Shown here piece after piece: positions 1-9,423 of a DNA stretch of 64,000 bases. Origin of the DNA: Actinomycetes bacterium. GTDB taxonomy: Bacteria > Actinomycetota > Actinomycetes > Actinomycetales > Dermatophilaceae. Under the pieces are notes generated by a model. It was not told where the DNA came from. It was given only the letters and a program-made list of their open reading frames with translations, and searched no databases. A program made the position numbers and the translations under genes. Location of the stretch: assembly GCA_029778715.1 (NCBI GenBank), contig JAKOPT010000098.1, positions 1 to 64,000 of the forward strand, written 5' to 3'. Each line of letters begins with the position of its first letter. Positions within the stretch are counted from its first letter, which is position 1.

Positions 1-1064
1 ACCACGTCGCCGTCTTGCATGACGTAGTCCTTGCCCTCTAGGCGAGCCTTGCCGGCGGCCTTGACCGCTGCCATCGATCCGAGCTCGTCGAGGTCGGCGA
101 AGGACACGACCTCGGCCTTGATGAAGCCCTTCTGGAAGTCGGTGTGGATGACTCCCGCGGCCTGCGGGGCGGTCCACCCCTGCCGGATCGTCCAGGCGCG
201 CGACTCCTTCGGCCCGGCCGTCAGGTATGTCTGCAGCCCCAAGGTGTGGAACCCGACCCGCGCCAACTGGTCGAGACCGGACTCGGTGGCCCCGAAGGAC
301 TCGAGCAACTCGAGAGCGTCCTCGTCGGACATCTCCATGAGATCCATCTCGAGTTTGGCGTTGAGGAACACCGCGTCCGCCGGCGCGACCGACGCCGCCA
401 ATCGGGCGTGCAATTCGGCATCGCCCAGTTGCTCCTCGTCGAGGTTGAACACATAGATAAAGGGCTTGGTCGTCAGCAGCCCCAACCCCGCGGCCAGCGC
501 GAGGTCGACACCGGCAGCGGCGCCCGCGGCATACAGGGTCTCACCGGCCTCCAACACCTTCTGGGCGGCCACGGCGTTGTCGTATGCCGGCCGCGACTCC
601 TTCTTGATCCGGCTCTCCTTCTCCAGGCGCGCGACGGCCTTTTCGAGGGTTTGCAGATCGGCGAGGATCAACTCGGTGTGGATCGTCTCGATGTCGCTGG
701 CCGGGTCGACCCGCCCGTCGACGTGGACGACATCGCCGTCCTCGAAGGCCCGCACCACCTGGCAAATCGCGTCGGCCTCGCGGATATTGGCGAGGAACTT
801 GTTGCCCAGCCCCTCCCCCACGGAGGCACCCTTGACGATGCCCGCGATGTCGACGAACGACACGGTCGCCGGCAGGATCCGCTCCGACCCGAAAACCTCG
901 GCCAGCCGCGCCAGCCGCGGGTCGGGCAGCGGCACCACCCCGACATTGGGCTCGATGGTCGCGAACGGGTAGTTCGCGGCGAGCACGTTGTTCTTCGTCA
1001 GGGCATTGAACATCGTGGACTTGCCGACGTTGGGCAGTCCGACGATTCCGATGGTGAGGGCCAC
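1..1064 (-). CDS. ychF: Ribosome-binding ATPase YchF (OLA1 family), 3' end cut by window
   Basis: YchF/OLA1 proteins are Obg-related P-loop ATPases that bind ribosomes and are linked to stress and redox responses. The start is the GTG at 1064. The translation carries the P-loop GLPNVGKST at residues 9-17, the G3 motif [10 protein letters not shown] at 72-81, and the YchF-type NLDE at about 207 in place of the GTPase NKxD, which is why the family prefers ATP. A C-terminal TGS domain follows from about residue 277. The last visible residues are MQDGDVV, so only about six residues of a roughly 360-residue protein are missing. No strong ribosome binding site is visible before the GTG. The call is very secure. 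Confidence 0.96.
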   Translation of the reverse strand, partial: MALTIGIVGLPNVGKSTMFNALTKNNVLAANYPFATIEPNVGVVPLPDPRLARLAEVFGSERILPATVSFVDIAGIVKGASVGEGLGNKFLANIREADAICQVVRAFEDGDVVHVDGRVDPASDIETIHTELILADLQTLEKAVARLEKESRIKKESRPAYDNAVAAQKVLEAGETLYAAGAAAGVDLALAAGLGLLTTKPFIYVFNLDEEQLGDAELHARLAASVAPADAVFLNAKLEMDLMEMSDEDALELLESFGATESGLDQLARVGFHTLGLQTYLTAGPKESRAWTIRQGWTAPQAAGVIHTDFQKGFIKAEVVSFADLDELGSMAAVKAAGKARLEGKDYVMQDGDV

Positions 1065-1104
1065 GGGAGCAAGAGTCTAGTTGCCGGCGCGCTCGACCCC
1101 CGCA

Positions 1105-1350
1105 TCAGCGCGCGCCGGCCGCCCCGTCTCCGGAGTCCCCACCCCGACCACGGACCCGCCGCACGAGCCACCAGAGCTGGGCGCCCAGCAGCAGCGCCAC
1201 CCCGCCCATGACCGCCCCCGCCCGCACCAGTTGACCGTTGCCGGTCACCAGCCCGTTGACGAGCGCCAACGCCCCGACGAGCGCGGCCGGCAGCAGAAAC
1301 ACCCCACCGGCGAGCAGCGCCAGCACCACCCAGAACCGGTCCCGACTCAC
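1105..1350 (-). CDS. Small two-helix membrane protein, hypothetical
   Basis: This 81-residue protein starts at GTG 1350, which overlaps the TGA of the NUDIX gene (GTGA), so translation is probably coupled. It has two hydrophobic segments, about residues 6-30 (WVVLALLAGGVFLLPAALVG) and 42-62 (VMGGVALLLGAQLWW), followed by a basic, Gly-rich tail (VRRVRGRGGDSG), which suggests a cytoplasmic C-terminus. I do not recognise a family. Its position directly behind the NUDIX gene and ahead of ychF suggests one transcript, but nothing shows a functional link. Confidence 0.6.
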   Translation of the reverse strand: MSRDRFWVVLALLAGGVFLLPAALVGALALVNGLVTGNGQLVRAGAVMGGVALLLGAQLWWLVRRVRGRGGDSGDGAAGAR

Positions 1351-2021
1351 CGCTCGCCTCCCGAGGCCGGCTGCCGTCGGGCCACGCCGACCCCTCGGCC
1401 GTCGCTGGCACCGGTCCCACCGCGCGGCACCCCGTCTTCGAGGTATGCCGTGTGCTCGGCTCCCGCGGCCGCCTCCAGCAAGCGCGCGGCATACGGGGCG
1501 ATATGTGCGGCGGCATCGGCCACCGAGCGCCAATGGACGCCCCTGATCTCGCGCCGCAAGAAGCGAGACGGGTCGAGGACGCCGGACTCGATCACCCCGA
1601 GGTCGAAGAGAAAGAGCACCGCGTCGTCCCAGCCGCGGTAGGGCGGCAACCAGTTGACGGCGAGCAGCGCCCCCGCCCGCACCTCAAGACCCAACTCCTC
1701 GAAGACCTCACGCTCGACACACGTCGCCGGTGACTCCGAGGGGTCGACCACCCCGCCCGGGAGGTCCCACTCCTTCTTGTAGGTGAGTTCGCAGAGCAGC
1801 ACTTCCCCGGCCGGGTTGCGCACCAGCCCCTGCGCGATGGCGCGTTTGCGCGGCAGCCGCTGGTTGAGGATGCCGATGAACGACCGGCGCCCCGCGTCCG
1901 TGGACGTGTCCGGGCGCGCCGACCGTCCGCCCGCGACAGCGCCACCAAGGCCCCCTCCACCCCCAGACGCACCGTCAGCCGCCCCGCCAGCGACGGCCTG
2001 CGACACCTGCTCCTCGTTCAT
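1347..2021 (-). CDS. NUDIX hydrolase
   Basis: A NUDIX-family pyrophosphohydrolase of 224 residues. The NUDIX box fits GX5EX7REVXEELG: GGVVDPSESP followed by REVFEELGL, giving the Mg2+-binding glutamates. I chose the ATG at 2021 (MNEEQVSQAVAGG) because upstream sequence in the same frame is arginine-rich and overlaps the divergent exporter promoter. The first 50 residues are low-complexity Gly/Ala/Ser-rich and the core begins near RSFIGILNQRLPRKRAIAQG. The C-terminus is also long (GVPRGGTGASDG). The substrate cannot be read from the sequence. It is divergent from the lysE-type gene and overlaps the small membrane protein downstream. Confidence 0.88.
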   Translation of the reverse strand: MNEEQVSQAVAGGAADGASGGGGGLGGAVAGGRSARPDTSTDAGRRSFIGILNQRLPRKRAIAQGLVRNPAGEVLLCELTYKKEWDLPGGVVDPSESPATCVEREVFEELGLEVRAGALLAVNWLPPYRGWDDAVLFLFDLGVIESGVLDPSRFLRREIRGVHWRSVADAAAHIAPYAARLLEAAAGAEHTAYLEDGVPRGGTGASDGRGVGVARRQPASGGER

Positions 2022-2118
2022 GACCGGCACGCTACCGGGCACCACCGTCAGCCACCGCCGCGGCGAGACGCTGAGACGACCCGCAACCCGGCTCGCCACC
2101 CTGGCACGCTGGGCGCTC

Positions 2119-2718
2119 ATGATCACGGCGATGCTGACCGGCCTGTTCACCGGCCTCGGACTCATCGTCGCCATCGGCGCCCAAAACGCCTGGGTGCTGC
2201 GCCAGGGCCTGGCCCGTGATCACGTCGGCACCGTCGTCGCCATCTGTGCGCTCTCCGATGCCCTCCTCATCGTCGTCGGCACCGCCGGCATGGGAGCGCT
2301 CGTCGCCAGCCACCCCGCAGTGCTCACCGCCCTGAAATGGCTGGGGGCGGCATACCTGCTCTGGTTTGCCGTCCGGTCACTGCGTTCGGCGCTCCACCCC
2401 GGCACCCTCGACGGCGCCCGCCCGAGCGCAGGCCGCGGGTCGATCATCGCCACCACCCTCGCCCTGACCTACCTCAACCCGCACGTCTACCTCGACACCG
2501 TCCTCATGGTCGGCAACCTCGCCAACCAGCACGGCCCCACCGGTCGGTGGTGGTTCGCTCTCGGGGCGGCCCTGGCGAGCCTGCTGTGGTTTGCGGGTCT
2601 GGGGTTCGGGGCTCGCACCCTCGCCGGCCCGATGGCCAAGCCGCGGACCTGGCGCCTCCTCGACCTCACGATCGCCGTCGTCATGGTCGTCCTCGCGGTG
2701 GTGCTGGTGCGCTCCTGA
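2119..2718 (+). CDS. LysE/ArgO family amino acid exporter
   Basis: A 199-residue inner membrane protein of the LysE/ArgO superfamily, which exports basic amino acids (lysine, arginine) out of the cell. The N-terminal signature GLIVAIGAQNAWVLRQGL matches this family, as does LTYLNPHVYLDTVLMVG in the middle; about six hydrophobic segments are visible. The start is ATG 2119 (MITAMLTGLFTG), which gives the normal family length; longer upstream frames overlap the divergent NUDIX gene. Regulators of the LysG/ArgP type often sit beside such genes, but none is adjacent here. Whether arginine or lysine is the substrate cannot be decided. Confidence 0.9.
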   Translation: MITAMLTGLFTGLGLIVAIGAQNAWVLRQGLARDHVGTVVAICALSDALLIVVGTAGMGALVASHPAVLTALKWLGAAYLLWFAVRSLRSALHPGTLDGARPSAGRGSIIATTLALTYLNPHVYLDTVLMVGNLANQHGPTGRWWFALGAALASLLWFAGLGFGARTLAGPMAKPRTWRLLDLTIAVVMVVLAVVLVRS

Positions 2719-2751
2719 GGGGTTGTCGGTGGCCGGTGAGAGGGTCGGGCC

Positions 2752-3927
2752 ATGGCAAACGTGGGTTGGTTCGTGGTCGGGTTGGTCGTCGGCGCGGCGG
2801 TGGCGCTCGCCCTGGCTCGGCTGTCGTATGCCGCGCGCTCAGCGGCCGTGCGCACCGAGCGTGACCTGTTGCGCGAGCGGGTCGTCGACCTGGAGTCCTC
2901 GCTCGCCCAGGATCACCAGACAGCGGCGCTGCTCGCCCCGCTCCAGGACACGTTGCGGCGCGTCGAGGGGCAGGTGGCGACGTTGGAGCGCGACCGGGTG
3001 AGCCAGTTCGGCGCGGTCCGGGCCGTCCTGGCGCGCGTCGAGGGTGAGACGCAGAGCCTGGCCCGCGAGACCGCCTCGCTCGCCGGGTCGTTGCGGTCCT
3101 CGTCGGTGCGCGGCGCCTGGGGCGAGGTCCAGCTGCGGCGGGTCCTCGAGGCCGCGGGGTTGCTCGGCCACTGCGACTTCGACGAACAGGTGAGCGCGAT
3201 CAGTCGGCACGGCGCGCGGGTGCGCCCCGATGTCGTCGTTCGGCTGCCCGGCGACAAGGTCCTCGTCGTCGACGCCAAGGCCCCGATGGCGGCCTTCCTC
3301 GATGCCCAAGCGGAGGATCTCGACGAGACCGAGCGGGCCGCGCTACTACGCACGCACGCGCAAGGGTTGGCGCGGCATACCGAGACGTTGGCGGCCAAGG
3401 ACTACTGGTCGGCGTTTGCGACGACCCCCGAGATGGTCGTCGCGTTCGTGCCCACCGACGCGATGCTCGCCGCCGCGCTCGCCGCCCAACCCAGTCTGCA
3501 CGAGCGGGCCCTGGCCCACCGCGTCGTGCTCGTCGGCCCGGGTGCGCTGCTCGCCCTGCTGCGCACGGTGGCGTTCACCTGGCAGCAGGAGACGCTCTCG
3601 GCCAACGCCGAGGCGCTCGTCGGGTTGGGTCGCGAGTTGTACCACCGGCTGAGCACCCTGGGCGCCCACACCGCCAAACTCGGCCGCAGCCTGCACCGCA
3701 GCGTCGAGACCTACAACGCCCTGGTCGGTGCCCTGGAGTCGCGCGTCCTCGTCACCGCGCGCACGATGACTCAGCTCGGCGGCGCGAGCGAGGACCTCCC
3801 CGCCATGGCCCCCGTGGTGGTCGGCCCCCGACCCCTCGCCGCCCATGAACTCATCGAGCACGCCGCGGCCGGCGCCGCCCCCGACAACCCGCCGCGCACC
3901 GCAACACCCGCGTCAGACAAGGGGTGA
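2752..3927 (+). CDS. rmuC: DNA recombination protein RmuC
   Basis: RmuC limits recombination at inverted repeats and is predicted to be a PD-(D/E)XK-type nuclease. The 391-residue product has an N-terminal membrane segment (VGWFVVGLVVGAAVALALA, residues 4-22), a coiled-coil stretch at about 30-115, and the RmuC core with GAWGEVQLRRVLEAAGL, VRPDVVVRLPG and VDAKAP. The D...DAK arrangement is the expected catalytic site. The Pro/Ala-rich C-terminal tail is not conserved. The gene stands 33 bp after the exporter and reads the same way, so they may be co-transcribed. RmuC's link to inverted repeats is worth noting because this chromosome carries several palindromic element families. Confidence 0.93.
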   Translation: MANVGWFVVGLVVGAAVALALARLSYAARSAAVRTERDLLRERVVDLESSLAQDHQTAALLAPLQDTLRRVEGQVATLERDRVSQFGAVRAVLARVEGETQSLARETASLAGSLRSSSVRGAWGEVQLRRVLEAAGLLGHCDFDEQVSAISRHGARVRPDVVVRLPGDKVLVVDAKAPMAAFLDAQAEDLDETERAALLRTHAQGLARHTETLAAKDYWSAFATTPEMVVAFVPTDAMLAAALAAQPSLHERALAHRVVLVGPGALLALLRTVAFTWQQETLSANAEALVGLGRELYHRLSTLGAHTAKLGRSLHRSVETYNALVGALESRVLVTARTMTQLGGASEDLPAMAPVVVGPRPLAAHELIEHAAAGAAPDNPPRTATPASDKG

Positions 3928-4116
3928 GCCCATGATCGGGCCATTGAGACCCCCGACACGCGCGCTCCAGGTGACAGGGAGCACATTCGGGGGCAGGATG
4001 GTCCCTATCCACAGCGAGGCCGTCTCCACGGTCTTCGGGGAGTTCCAGTGGGGACTCCTCAGGGACCACCGTGTTGGTTCTCGCTGCTCAACGGTGAGGC
4101 ATCACTGGAGGCCGAG

Positions 4117-4278
4117 ATGAACGCTCTGCTCGTTCGCGAGACTGCAGATCTGGATCAACAGATGAGCAGTCGACTGCGGACCGAGTGGCTCGATGAGGAC
4201 CTGCCCTTCGAGTCGCCCGAAATGGCTTCAGGAGGCTTCCTGCCCCGCTTGAGGGATGACGACGACTATCTCGGTTGA
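4117..4278 (+). CDS. Hypothetical small acidic protein
   Basis: A 53-residue ORF beginning at ATG 4117, with a good Shine-Dalgarno (CTGGAGG) about 7 bases upstream. The product (MNALLVRETADLDQQM to LPRLRDDDDYLG) is acidic, has no membrane segment, and resembles no family I know. An upstream in-frame start at 4048 would give 76 residues but lacks a ribosome binding site. The 189 bases between rmuC and this ORF show no convincing coding signal. It could be a real small protein or the tail of a decayed gene; a codon-usage test and homologue search would decide. Confidence 0.4.
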   Translation: MNALLVRETADLDQQMSSRLRTEWLDEDLPFESPEMASGGFLPRLRDDDDYLG

Positions 4279-4389
4279 CGTCCCGCCCCGATCTCCGGGT
4301 GCCGCCTGCGCGTGCTCCCCGGCCGGGCAGTCATGCCCGGAACCCACTGACCAGCCGGACCGGTCCGTGGTCCGGGAGAGGCTTATAAC

Positions 4390-7300
4390 TTGATGACCAC
4401 TCACTCTGCTCGTTTCCCTGGGATCCCCACCGTCATTCACGGCAATGGAGCCGTCGCACACGTGATGAGTCACGTGTGCGGTGGCGTCATCGGGTACCCC
4501 ATCACGCCCTCGACCGAGATCGCCGAACTCTACGAAGCGACCCGCGCCGAGGGCGGTCGCAACGTCTGGGGCAAACACGCCTTCTTCTTCGAGCCCGAAG
4601 GTGAACACTCGGCCCAAAGTGGCGCGCTCGGTGCGGCCCTGACCGGCGGCCAATTCATCTCGAACGCCTCCTCCAGCCAGGGCATTCTCTACGCGATGGA
4701 GTCCCACTTCGTCACGGTCGGCAAGAAGATCGGTGGCTTCGTCCTCCAGGTCGCCGCCCGCGTGGTGTCCAAGCACTCCCTCAACGTGATGGCCGGCCAC
4801 GACGACGTTTATGCGTTGCTCTCCTCCGGTTACACCGTGCTCTTCGGCGCCAACCCCCAAGAAGCCGCCGACCTTGCCGCGATTTCCTACCGGGTGTCGG
4901 CCCTCTCGCTCATCCCGGTCGCCAACGCCATGGACGGCTTCTCGACGAGCCACATGCTCAGCGAGGCCCTGCTGCCCGAGCCCGAGTTGCTCCGCGAGTT
5001 CCTCGGCGACCCCGCCGGTCGCATCCCCTGCCCCACCGTCGCCCAGGAGTTGCTCTTCGGCGCCAAGGGCCGGGTGTTCCAGTTGGGTCAGTTCTTGACC
5101 CGCCACTCCCGCGATATCCCCGCGAGCGACATCGCCGACCTGCGCGCCTTCCTCGACGCCAAGGGTGCCGAGATCGAGCGCGACAACGACGCCGAGATGG
5201 TCGCCCTCACTCTGTCCTGGATGCCCGAGGAACTCCACGGCCCGTGGCGGCGCCAGTGGCTCGGCGCGTGGGAGAAGGGCACCCGCCAACTCGTCCCCGC
5301 GCTCGTCGACGTCCACAACCCCGGCCTCACCGGCCCGGTCCAGAACCAGCCCGACTTCCAGGCCGGTGCCGTCGACCACCGCACCCACTTCGTCTCGGCC
5401 ATTCCTGCCATCGTGCGCCAGGCGATGGCCGAGTATGCCGACCTCACCGGTCGCGTCTACGAGCCCGTTCTCACCTACGACACCGAGGACGCCGACGTCA
5501 TCATGGTCGGTCTCGGCTCGGTCAGCGACGACGTGCGCGCCGTCCTGCCGCACCTGCGCGCCAACGGCATCAAGGCCGGGTTGGTCTCCGTCAAGTTGCT
5601 CCAGCCTTTCCCCGAGGCCGAGGTCGTCGCCGCGCTCCGCAACGCCAAGGCCGTCATGGTCCTCGAGCGTTCCGACCAGACCGTGCTCACCTCGCTGGTG
5701 ACCGCCGCCTTGTTCAAGGCCCGCGAGAATGCCGTGAGCCCGCGGCATACCGACATCCCGGCCCTGGCCGAAACCCCGCGGCTCACGACGGCCATCTTCG
5801 GCCTCGGTGGCCACGACCTGCAGCCGCGCCACCTCGTCGCCGCATTCGAGCATCTGAATGCCGGCACCACCCCGCCGCTCATCTACCTCGGATCGCAGTT
5901 CTTCGACGACAAGGCGACCGGGCAGTTGGCCCAGATCCAGGACCGGCTGCGCGCGGCATACCCCGAGACCGAACCGATGGCCATCGAGACCGGGCCCAAC
6001 CCGGTGCTCCTGCCGCCGGATGCGATGCGGATCCGGTTCCACTCGGTCGGCGGCTACGGCACCATCGCCACCGGCAAACTCCTCACCGACATCCTCGCCG
6101 GCGTGCTCGGCATGCACAGCAAGTCGGCGCCGAAGTACGGCTCGGAGAAGTCCGGGGCGCCGACGAACTACTACATCACCTTGAGCCCCGAGCCGATCCT
6201 CGTGACGAACGCCGAACTCGAGGACGTCGAGATCGTCATCAGCCCCGACCACAAGGCGTTCATCCACACCAACCCGCTCAAGGGCCTGGCCGACGGCGGC
6301 ACGTTCATCCTCCAATCGAGCCTGACCCCCGAGGAAGCGTGGCGCGACCTGCCGCGCAACGCCCGCCGGATGATCCGCGAGAAGCACATCCGCTTCTTCA
6401 CCATCGACGCCTTCTCGGTCGCCAAGCGGCACGCCCCCACCCCCGACCTCGAAACCCGCATGATGGGCATCGCCTTCATCGGGGCCGTCGCGGCCTATGT
6501 CGACCGGGTTGCCGCCGGCGCGCCCCGCGAGGAGATCCTCGCCAAGGTGCGCAAGCAACTGGAGAAGAAGTTCGGGCGCAAGGGTGCCCACATCGTCGAG
6601 AGCAACATGTCGACGATCATCGACGGCATCGAGGCCACCCGGCGCATCGACTACACCCAGGCGGCGTTCGTCGACATCGACGACCACCCCACCCCCAAGC
6701 CGCTGCTCACCGTCGCCTTGTCGGCCTCGATGTGCCCGAGCACGACCTCCGAGCGCACCAGCGGCCTGTTCGACCCGGCCTATTACGAGGATCTCATGGC
6801 CCGCCCGTTCCGGGAGGGCACGATCAGCGAGGCCCCGGTCCTGCCCGGCGCCGGGCTCTTCATGCCCCCCGGCACTGGGGCGGCCAAGGACAAGGGCCTG
6901 TTCCGGCGGACCGTGCCCGACTTCGACGCGGCCACCTGCACCGGGTGCATGGACTGCGCCCTCGTCTGCCCCGACGCGGCCATCCCCAACACCGTTCACG
7001 AGGTCCACGACCTGATCCTCACGGCGATCACCGAGATCGAGGCGACCCCCGGGCAGCAGGATGCGCTCAAGATGGCGCTCTACGGCCTGGCCGAGCGCAC
7101 CCGTGAGTCGCTGCGGCACCGGGACGCGCGGCCCTTCCACGAGTTGGTCGATGCCGCCGCCGCGCCGTTGCGCGACGACCCGGTCATGTCCCACGTCGTC
7201 GACCGGCTCGTCGCCAAGCTGGCGACCTACCCGGTCGCCCGGACGCGCCCGTTCTTCGACTCCCCGGAGAAGGACGAGCCGGGCACCGGTGGCCTGTTCG

Positions 7301-9423
7301 CCGCGACCGTCGACCCGTGGAAGTGCACCGGGTGCCTCGAATGCGTCGACGTCTGCGGGCCCGGCGCGCTCACCGCGCTCGACCAGGACGCCGACGTGCT
7401 CTCCCTGCTCCAGGAGCGCTTCGAGTTCATGACGGCCACCCCCAACACCCCGGCCCGGTTCATGGAGGGCTCGGACGCCCCCGGTGGGGACATCAAGCGC
7501 CTCATGCTCGACCACGAGAACTTCTACGCGACGACCGGTGGGCACGGCGGCTGCCGCGGCTGCGGTGAGGTCACCGCGATCCGGCTGGTCATGTCGACCG
7601 CGCACGCCCTCGGCGAGCGGCGCCGCAAGGCCCACATCAAGGAACTCAACTCGCTCGTGGACCGGCTCCAGGCCAAGGCCGCCGGCGTCGAGGACGAGAC
7701 CCGGCGGGCGAGGATCCAGGACACCATCGCCACCCTCGAACGCCGCCTCTACCTCGAAGAAGGCGGCCCGACGGGCAACGGCCCGGCCGCGACCATCGTC
7801 GCCAACGCCACCGGCTGCAGCAGCGTCTACGCCTCGACGATGCCCTTCAACAACTACCTCGACCCGTGGGTGAACAGCCTCTTCCAGGATGCGCAGCCAC
7901 TGGCGAAGGGCATCTTCGAGGGGGTGGCCGCGCAGACGACGACCGACGTCCGCGCCCTGCGCACGGCCGTCCTGGAACTGAGCGACGCCTACGACCCGGA
8001 GGTCCACGACCACGACCTGGCCACCCTCGGGTGGAGCGCCTTCACCCCCGAGGAGATGCGGCTCCTGCCGACGATCATGACCATCGGCGGCGACGGCGCG
8101 AGCTACGACATCGGCTTCGGCGCGATGTCGCGGCTGCTCACCAGCGACACCCCGATCAAGATCCTCGTCCTCAACTCCGGGGTCTACTCCAACACCGGCG
8201 GCCAGGCGTCGACGGCGAGCCTGACCGGTCAGGACTCCGACCTGGCCCGGTTCGGCTCCGCTCATGACGGCAAGCACGAGGCCCGCAAGGAACTCGGCCT
8301 GCTCGCCTCCTTCCACCCCAACGTGTACGTCTGCTCCTCGAGCACGGCCCTGCAGGGTCACTTCCTCAAGAACGTCGTCGAGTTCCTCGGCTACGGGCAG
8401 GCCGCGGCCGTCCTCGACGTCTACACCCCCTGCGGGTCCGAACACGGCATACCGGAAGAGGCCTCCGCCAAGCGGGCCCGGCTGGCCGTCGAAAGCCGGA
8501 TGAGCCCGGTATTCGTTCACGACCCGCGCCGGGGCGCCACCCTCCACGACTGGTTCAGCCTCGAGGGCAACCCCGACGTCGACAAGACGTGGGCGAGCAC
8601 CGACCTGGCCTACCGCGACGACGACGGCAACCTCCAGTTGCTCAAGACCCCGCTGACCCCGGCGGAGTTCGCGCTCGGCGAGACCCGCTTCCGCAAGCAC
8701 TTCCAGCGGTTGCCGGTCGACCTCGAACCGGTCGCCGTGCCCATGCACGAGTACGTCGAGTTGCCGGTCGAGATGCAGGCGGCCCGGGTGCCGTTCATCT
8801 GGGCGACCGACGACGACCAGCACCTCATCAAGGTCCAGTGCTCCGGTTCGATCGTCTCGCTCGTCAAGGACCGCCGCCGCTACTGGCAGATCCTCCAGTA
8901 CCTCTCCGGGGTCCACGAGGCGACGCTCACCGCGCTGCACAAGGCCGACCTCGACGAGTTGCAGGCGCGCTACACCGAGGCGATGCGGGCCCGTGAGGAC
9001 TCCATCGACGACATCGCCTCGGCGATGGCGTCCTTGGCGTCGGCCAGCCGGGCACCGGTCGCCTTGGGCTCGGCGATCCCGGTCCGCTCCGGTGGCGGTA
9101 TGCCGCCCGCAGCCGGTATGCCGTCGGCCCCGGCTCCCGCGGCCCCGGCCCCAGCCGCGGCGGCACCCGCGAGCAGCAACGGCATACCCGCCGGAGCGCC
9201 GATCTTCCTCGCCGAGGCCGACATCCCGACGTGCAACGACTGCGGGACCTGCTACCAAGAGTTGCCGCAACTCTTCGAGCAGCACACCATGGTGATCGAC
9301 GGCGCGGTCCAGCAGGTGGCCCGGATGATTCCGGGGGCCCTGGAGAGCGTCGAGATGACCCCCGAACTGCTCAACCGGGCCGATCGGGTCAAGAAGTCCT
9401 GCGACGCGGAGATCATCCAATGA
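4390..9423 (+). CDS. nifJ: Pyruvate:ferredoxin/flavodoxin oxidoreductase, single-chain, extra C-terminal ferredoxin domain
   Basis: This enzyme oxidatively decarboxylates pyruvate (or a related 2-oxo acid) with CoA, passing electrons to ferredoxin or flavodoxin. The 1677-residue chain is longer than the usual 1170-1200. It shows the N-terminal PFOR domain (GYPITPSTEIAE), two [4Fe-4S] motifs (CTGCMDCALVCP from C850 and CTGCLECVDVCG from C979), the cluster/TPP region GGCRGCGE (C1055), and the TPP motif GGDGASYDIG (D1235) with NSGVYSNTGGQAS. After an Ala/Pro-rich linker, a further CNDCGTCYQ (C1615, C1618, C1621) and a late SCDAE (C1672) form a single-cluster ferredoxin-like domain. TTG 4390 sits 8 bases after GAGAGG; ATG 4393 is the alternative start. 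The stop overlaps the next gene as ATGA. Confidence 0.93.
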   Translation: MMTTHSARFPGIPTVIHGNGAVAHVMSHVCGGVIGYPITPSTEIAELYEATRAEGGRNVWGKHAFFFEPEGEHSAQSGALGAALTGGQFISNASSSQGILYAMESHFVTVGKKIGGFVLQVAARVVSKHSLNVMAGHDDVYALLSSGYTVLFGANPQEAADLAAISYRVSALSLIPVANAMDGFSTSHMLSEALLPEPELLREFLGDPAGRIPCPTVAQELLFGAKGRVFQLGQFLTRHSRDIPASDIADLRAFLDAKGAEIERDNDAEMVALTLSWMPEELHGPWRRQWLGAWEKGTRQLVPALVDVHNPGLTGPVQNQPDFQAGAVDHRTHFVSAIPAIVRQAMAEYADLTGRVYEPVLTYDTEDADVIMVGLGSVSDDVRAVLPHLRANGIKAGLVSVKLLQPFPEAEVVAALRNAKAVMVLERSDQTVLTSLVTAALFKARENAVSPRHTDIPALAETPRLTTAIFGLGGHDLQPRHLVAAFEHLNAGTTPPLIYLGSQFFDDKATGQLAQIQDRLRAAYPETEPMAIETGPNPVLLPPDAMRIRFHSVGGYGTIATGKLLTDILAGVLGMHSKSAPKYGSEKSGAPTNYYITLSPEPILVTNAELEDVEIVISPDHKAFIHTNPLKGLADGGTFILQSSLTPEEAWRDLPRNARRMIREKHIRFFTIDAFSVAKRHAPTPDLETRMMGIAFIGAVAAYVDRVAAGAPREEILAKVRKQLEKKFGRKGAHIVESNMSTIIDGIEATRRIDYTQAAFVDIDDHPTPKPLLTVALSASMCPSTTSERTSGLFDPAYYEDLMARPFREGTISEAPVLPGAGLFMPPGTGAAKDKGLFRRTVPDFDAATCTGCMDCALVCPDAAIPNTVHEVHDLILTAITEIEATPGQQDALKMALYGLAERTRESLRHRDARPFHELVDAAAAPLRDDPVMSHVVDRLVAKLATYPVARTRPFFDSPEKDEPGTGGLFAATVDPWKCTGCLECVDVCGPGALTALDQDADVLSLLQERFEFMTATPNTPARFMEGSDAPGGDIKRLMLDHENFYATTGGHGGCRGCGEVTAIRLVMSTAHALGERRRKAHIKELNSLVDRLQAKAAGVEDETRRARIQDTIATLERRLYLEEGGPTGNGPAATIVANATGCSSVYASTMPFNNYLDPWVNSLFQDAQPLAKGIFEGVAAQTTTDVRALRTAVLELSDAYDPEVHDHDLATLGWSAFTPEEMRLLPTIMTIGGDGASYDIGFGAMSRLLTSDTPIKILVLNSGVYSNTGGQASTASLTGQDSDLARFGSAHDGKHEARKELGLLASFHPNVYVCSSSTALQGHFLKNVVEFLGYGQAAAVLDVYTPCGSEHGIPEEASAKRARLAVESRMSPVFVHDPRRGATLHDWFSLEGNPDVDKTWASTDLAYRDDDGNLQLLKTPLTPAEFALGETRFRKHFQRLPVDLEPVAVPMHEYVELPVEMQAARVPFIWATDDDQHLIKVQCSGSIVSLVKDRRRYWQILQYLSGVHEATLTALHKADLDELQARYTEAMRAREDSIDDIASAMASLASASRAPVALGSAIPVRSGGGMPPAAGMPSAPAPAAPAPAAAAPASSNGIPAGAPIFLAEADIPTCNDCGTCYQELPQLFEQHTMVIDGAVQQVARMIPGALESVEMTPELLNRADRVKKSCDAEIIQ

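Noticed and set aside
3931..4116. Extra coding sequence between rmuC and the small ORF
   Set aside because: Frames here are short, disagree with local codon bias and have no family resemblance.
4228..9420. A 1730-codon open frame on the minus strand opposite the PFOR gene
   Set aside because: Its translation is low-complexity (Gly/Arg/Val/Asp-rich), has no domain, and mirrors the strongly biased third positions of the plus-strand PFOR gene, whose motifs are unmistakable. The long frame is a by-product of high GC content.
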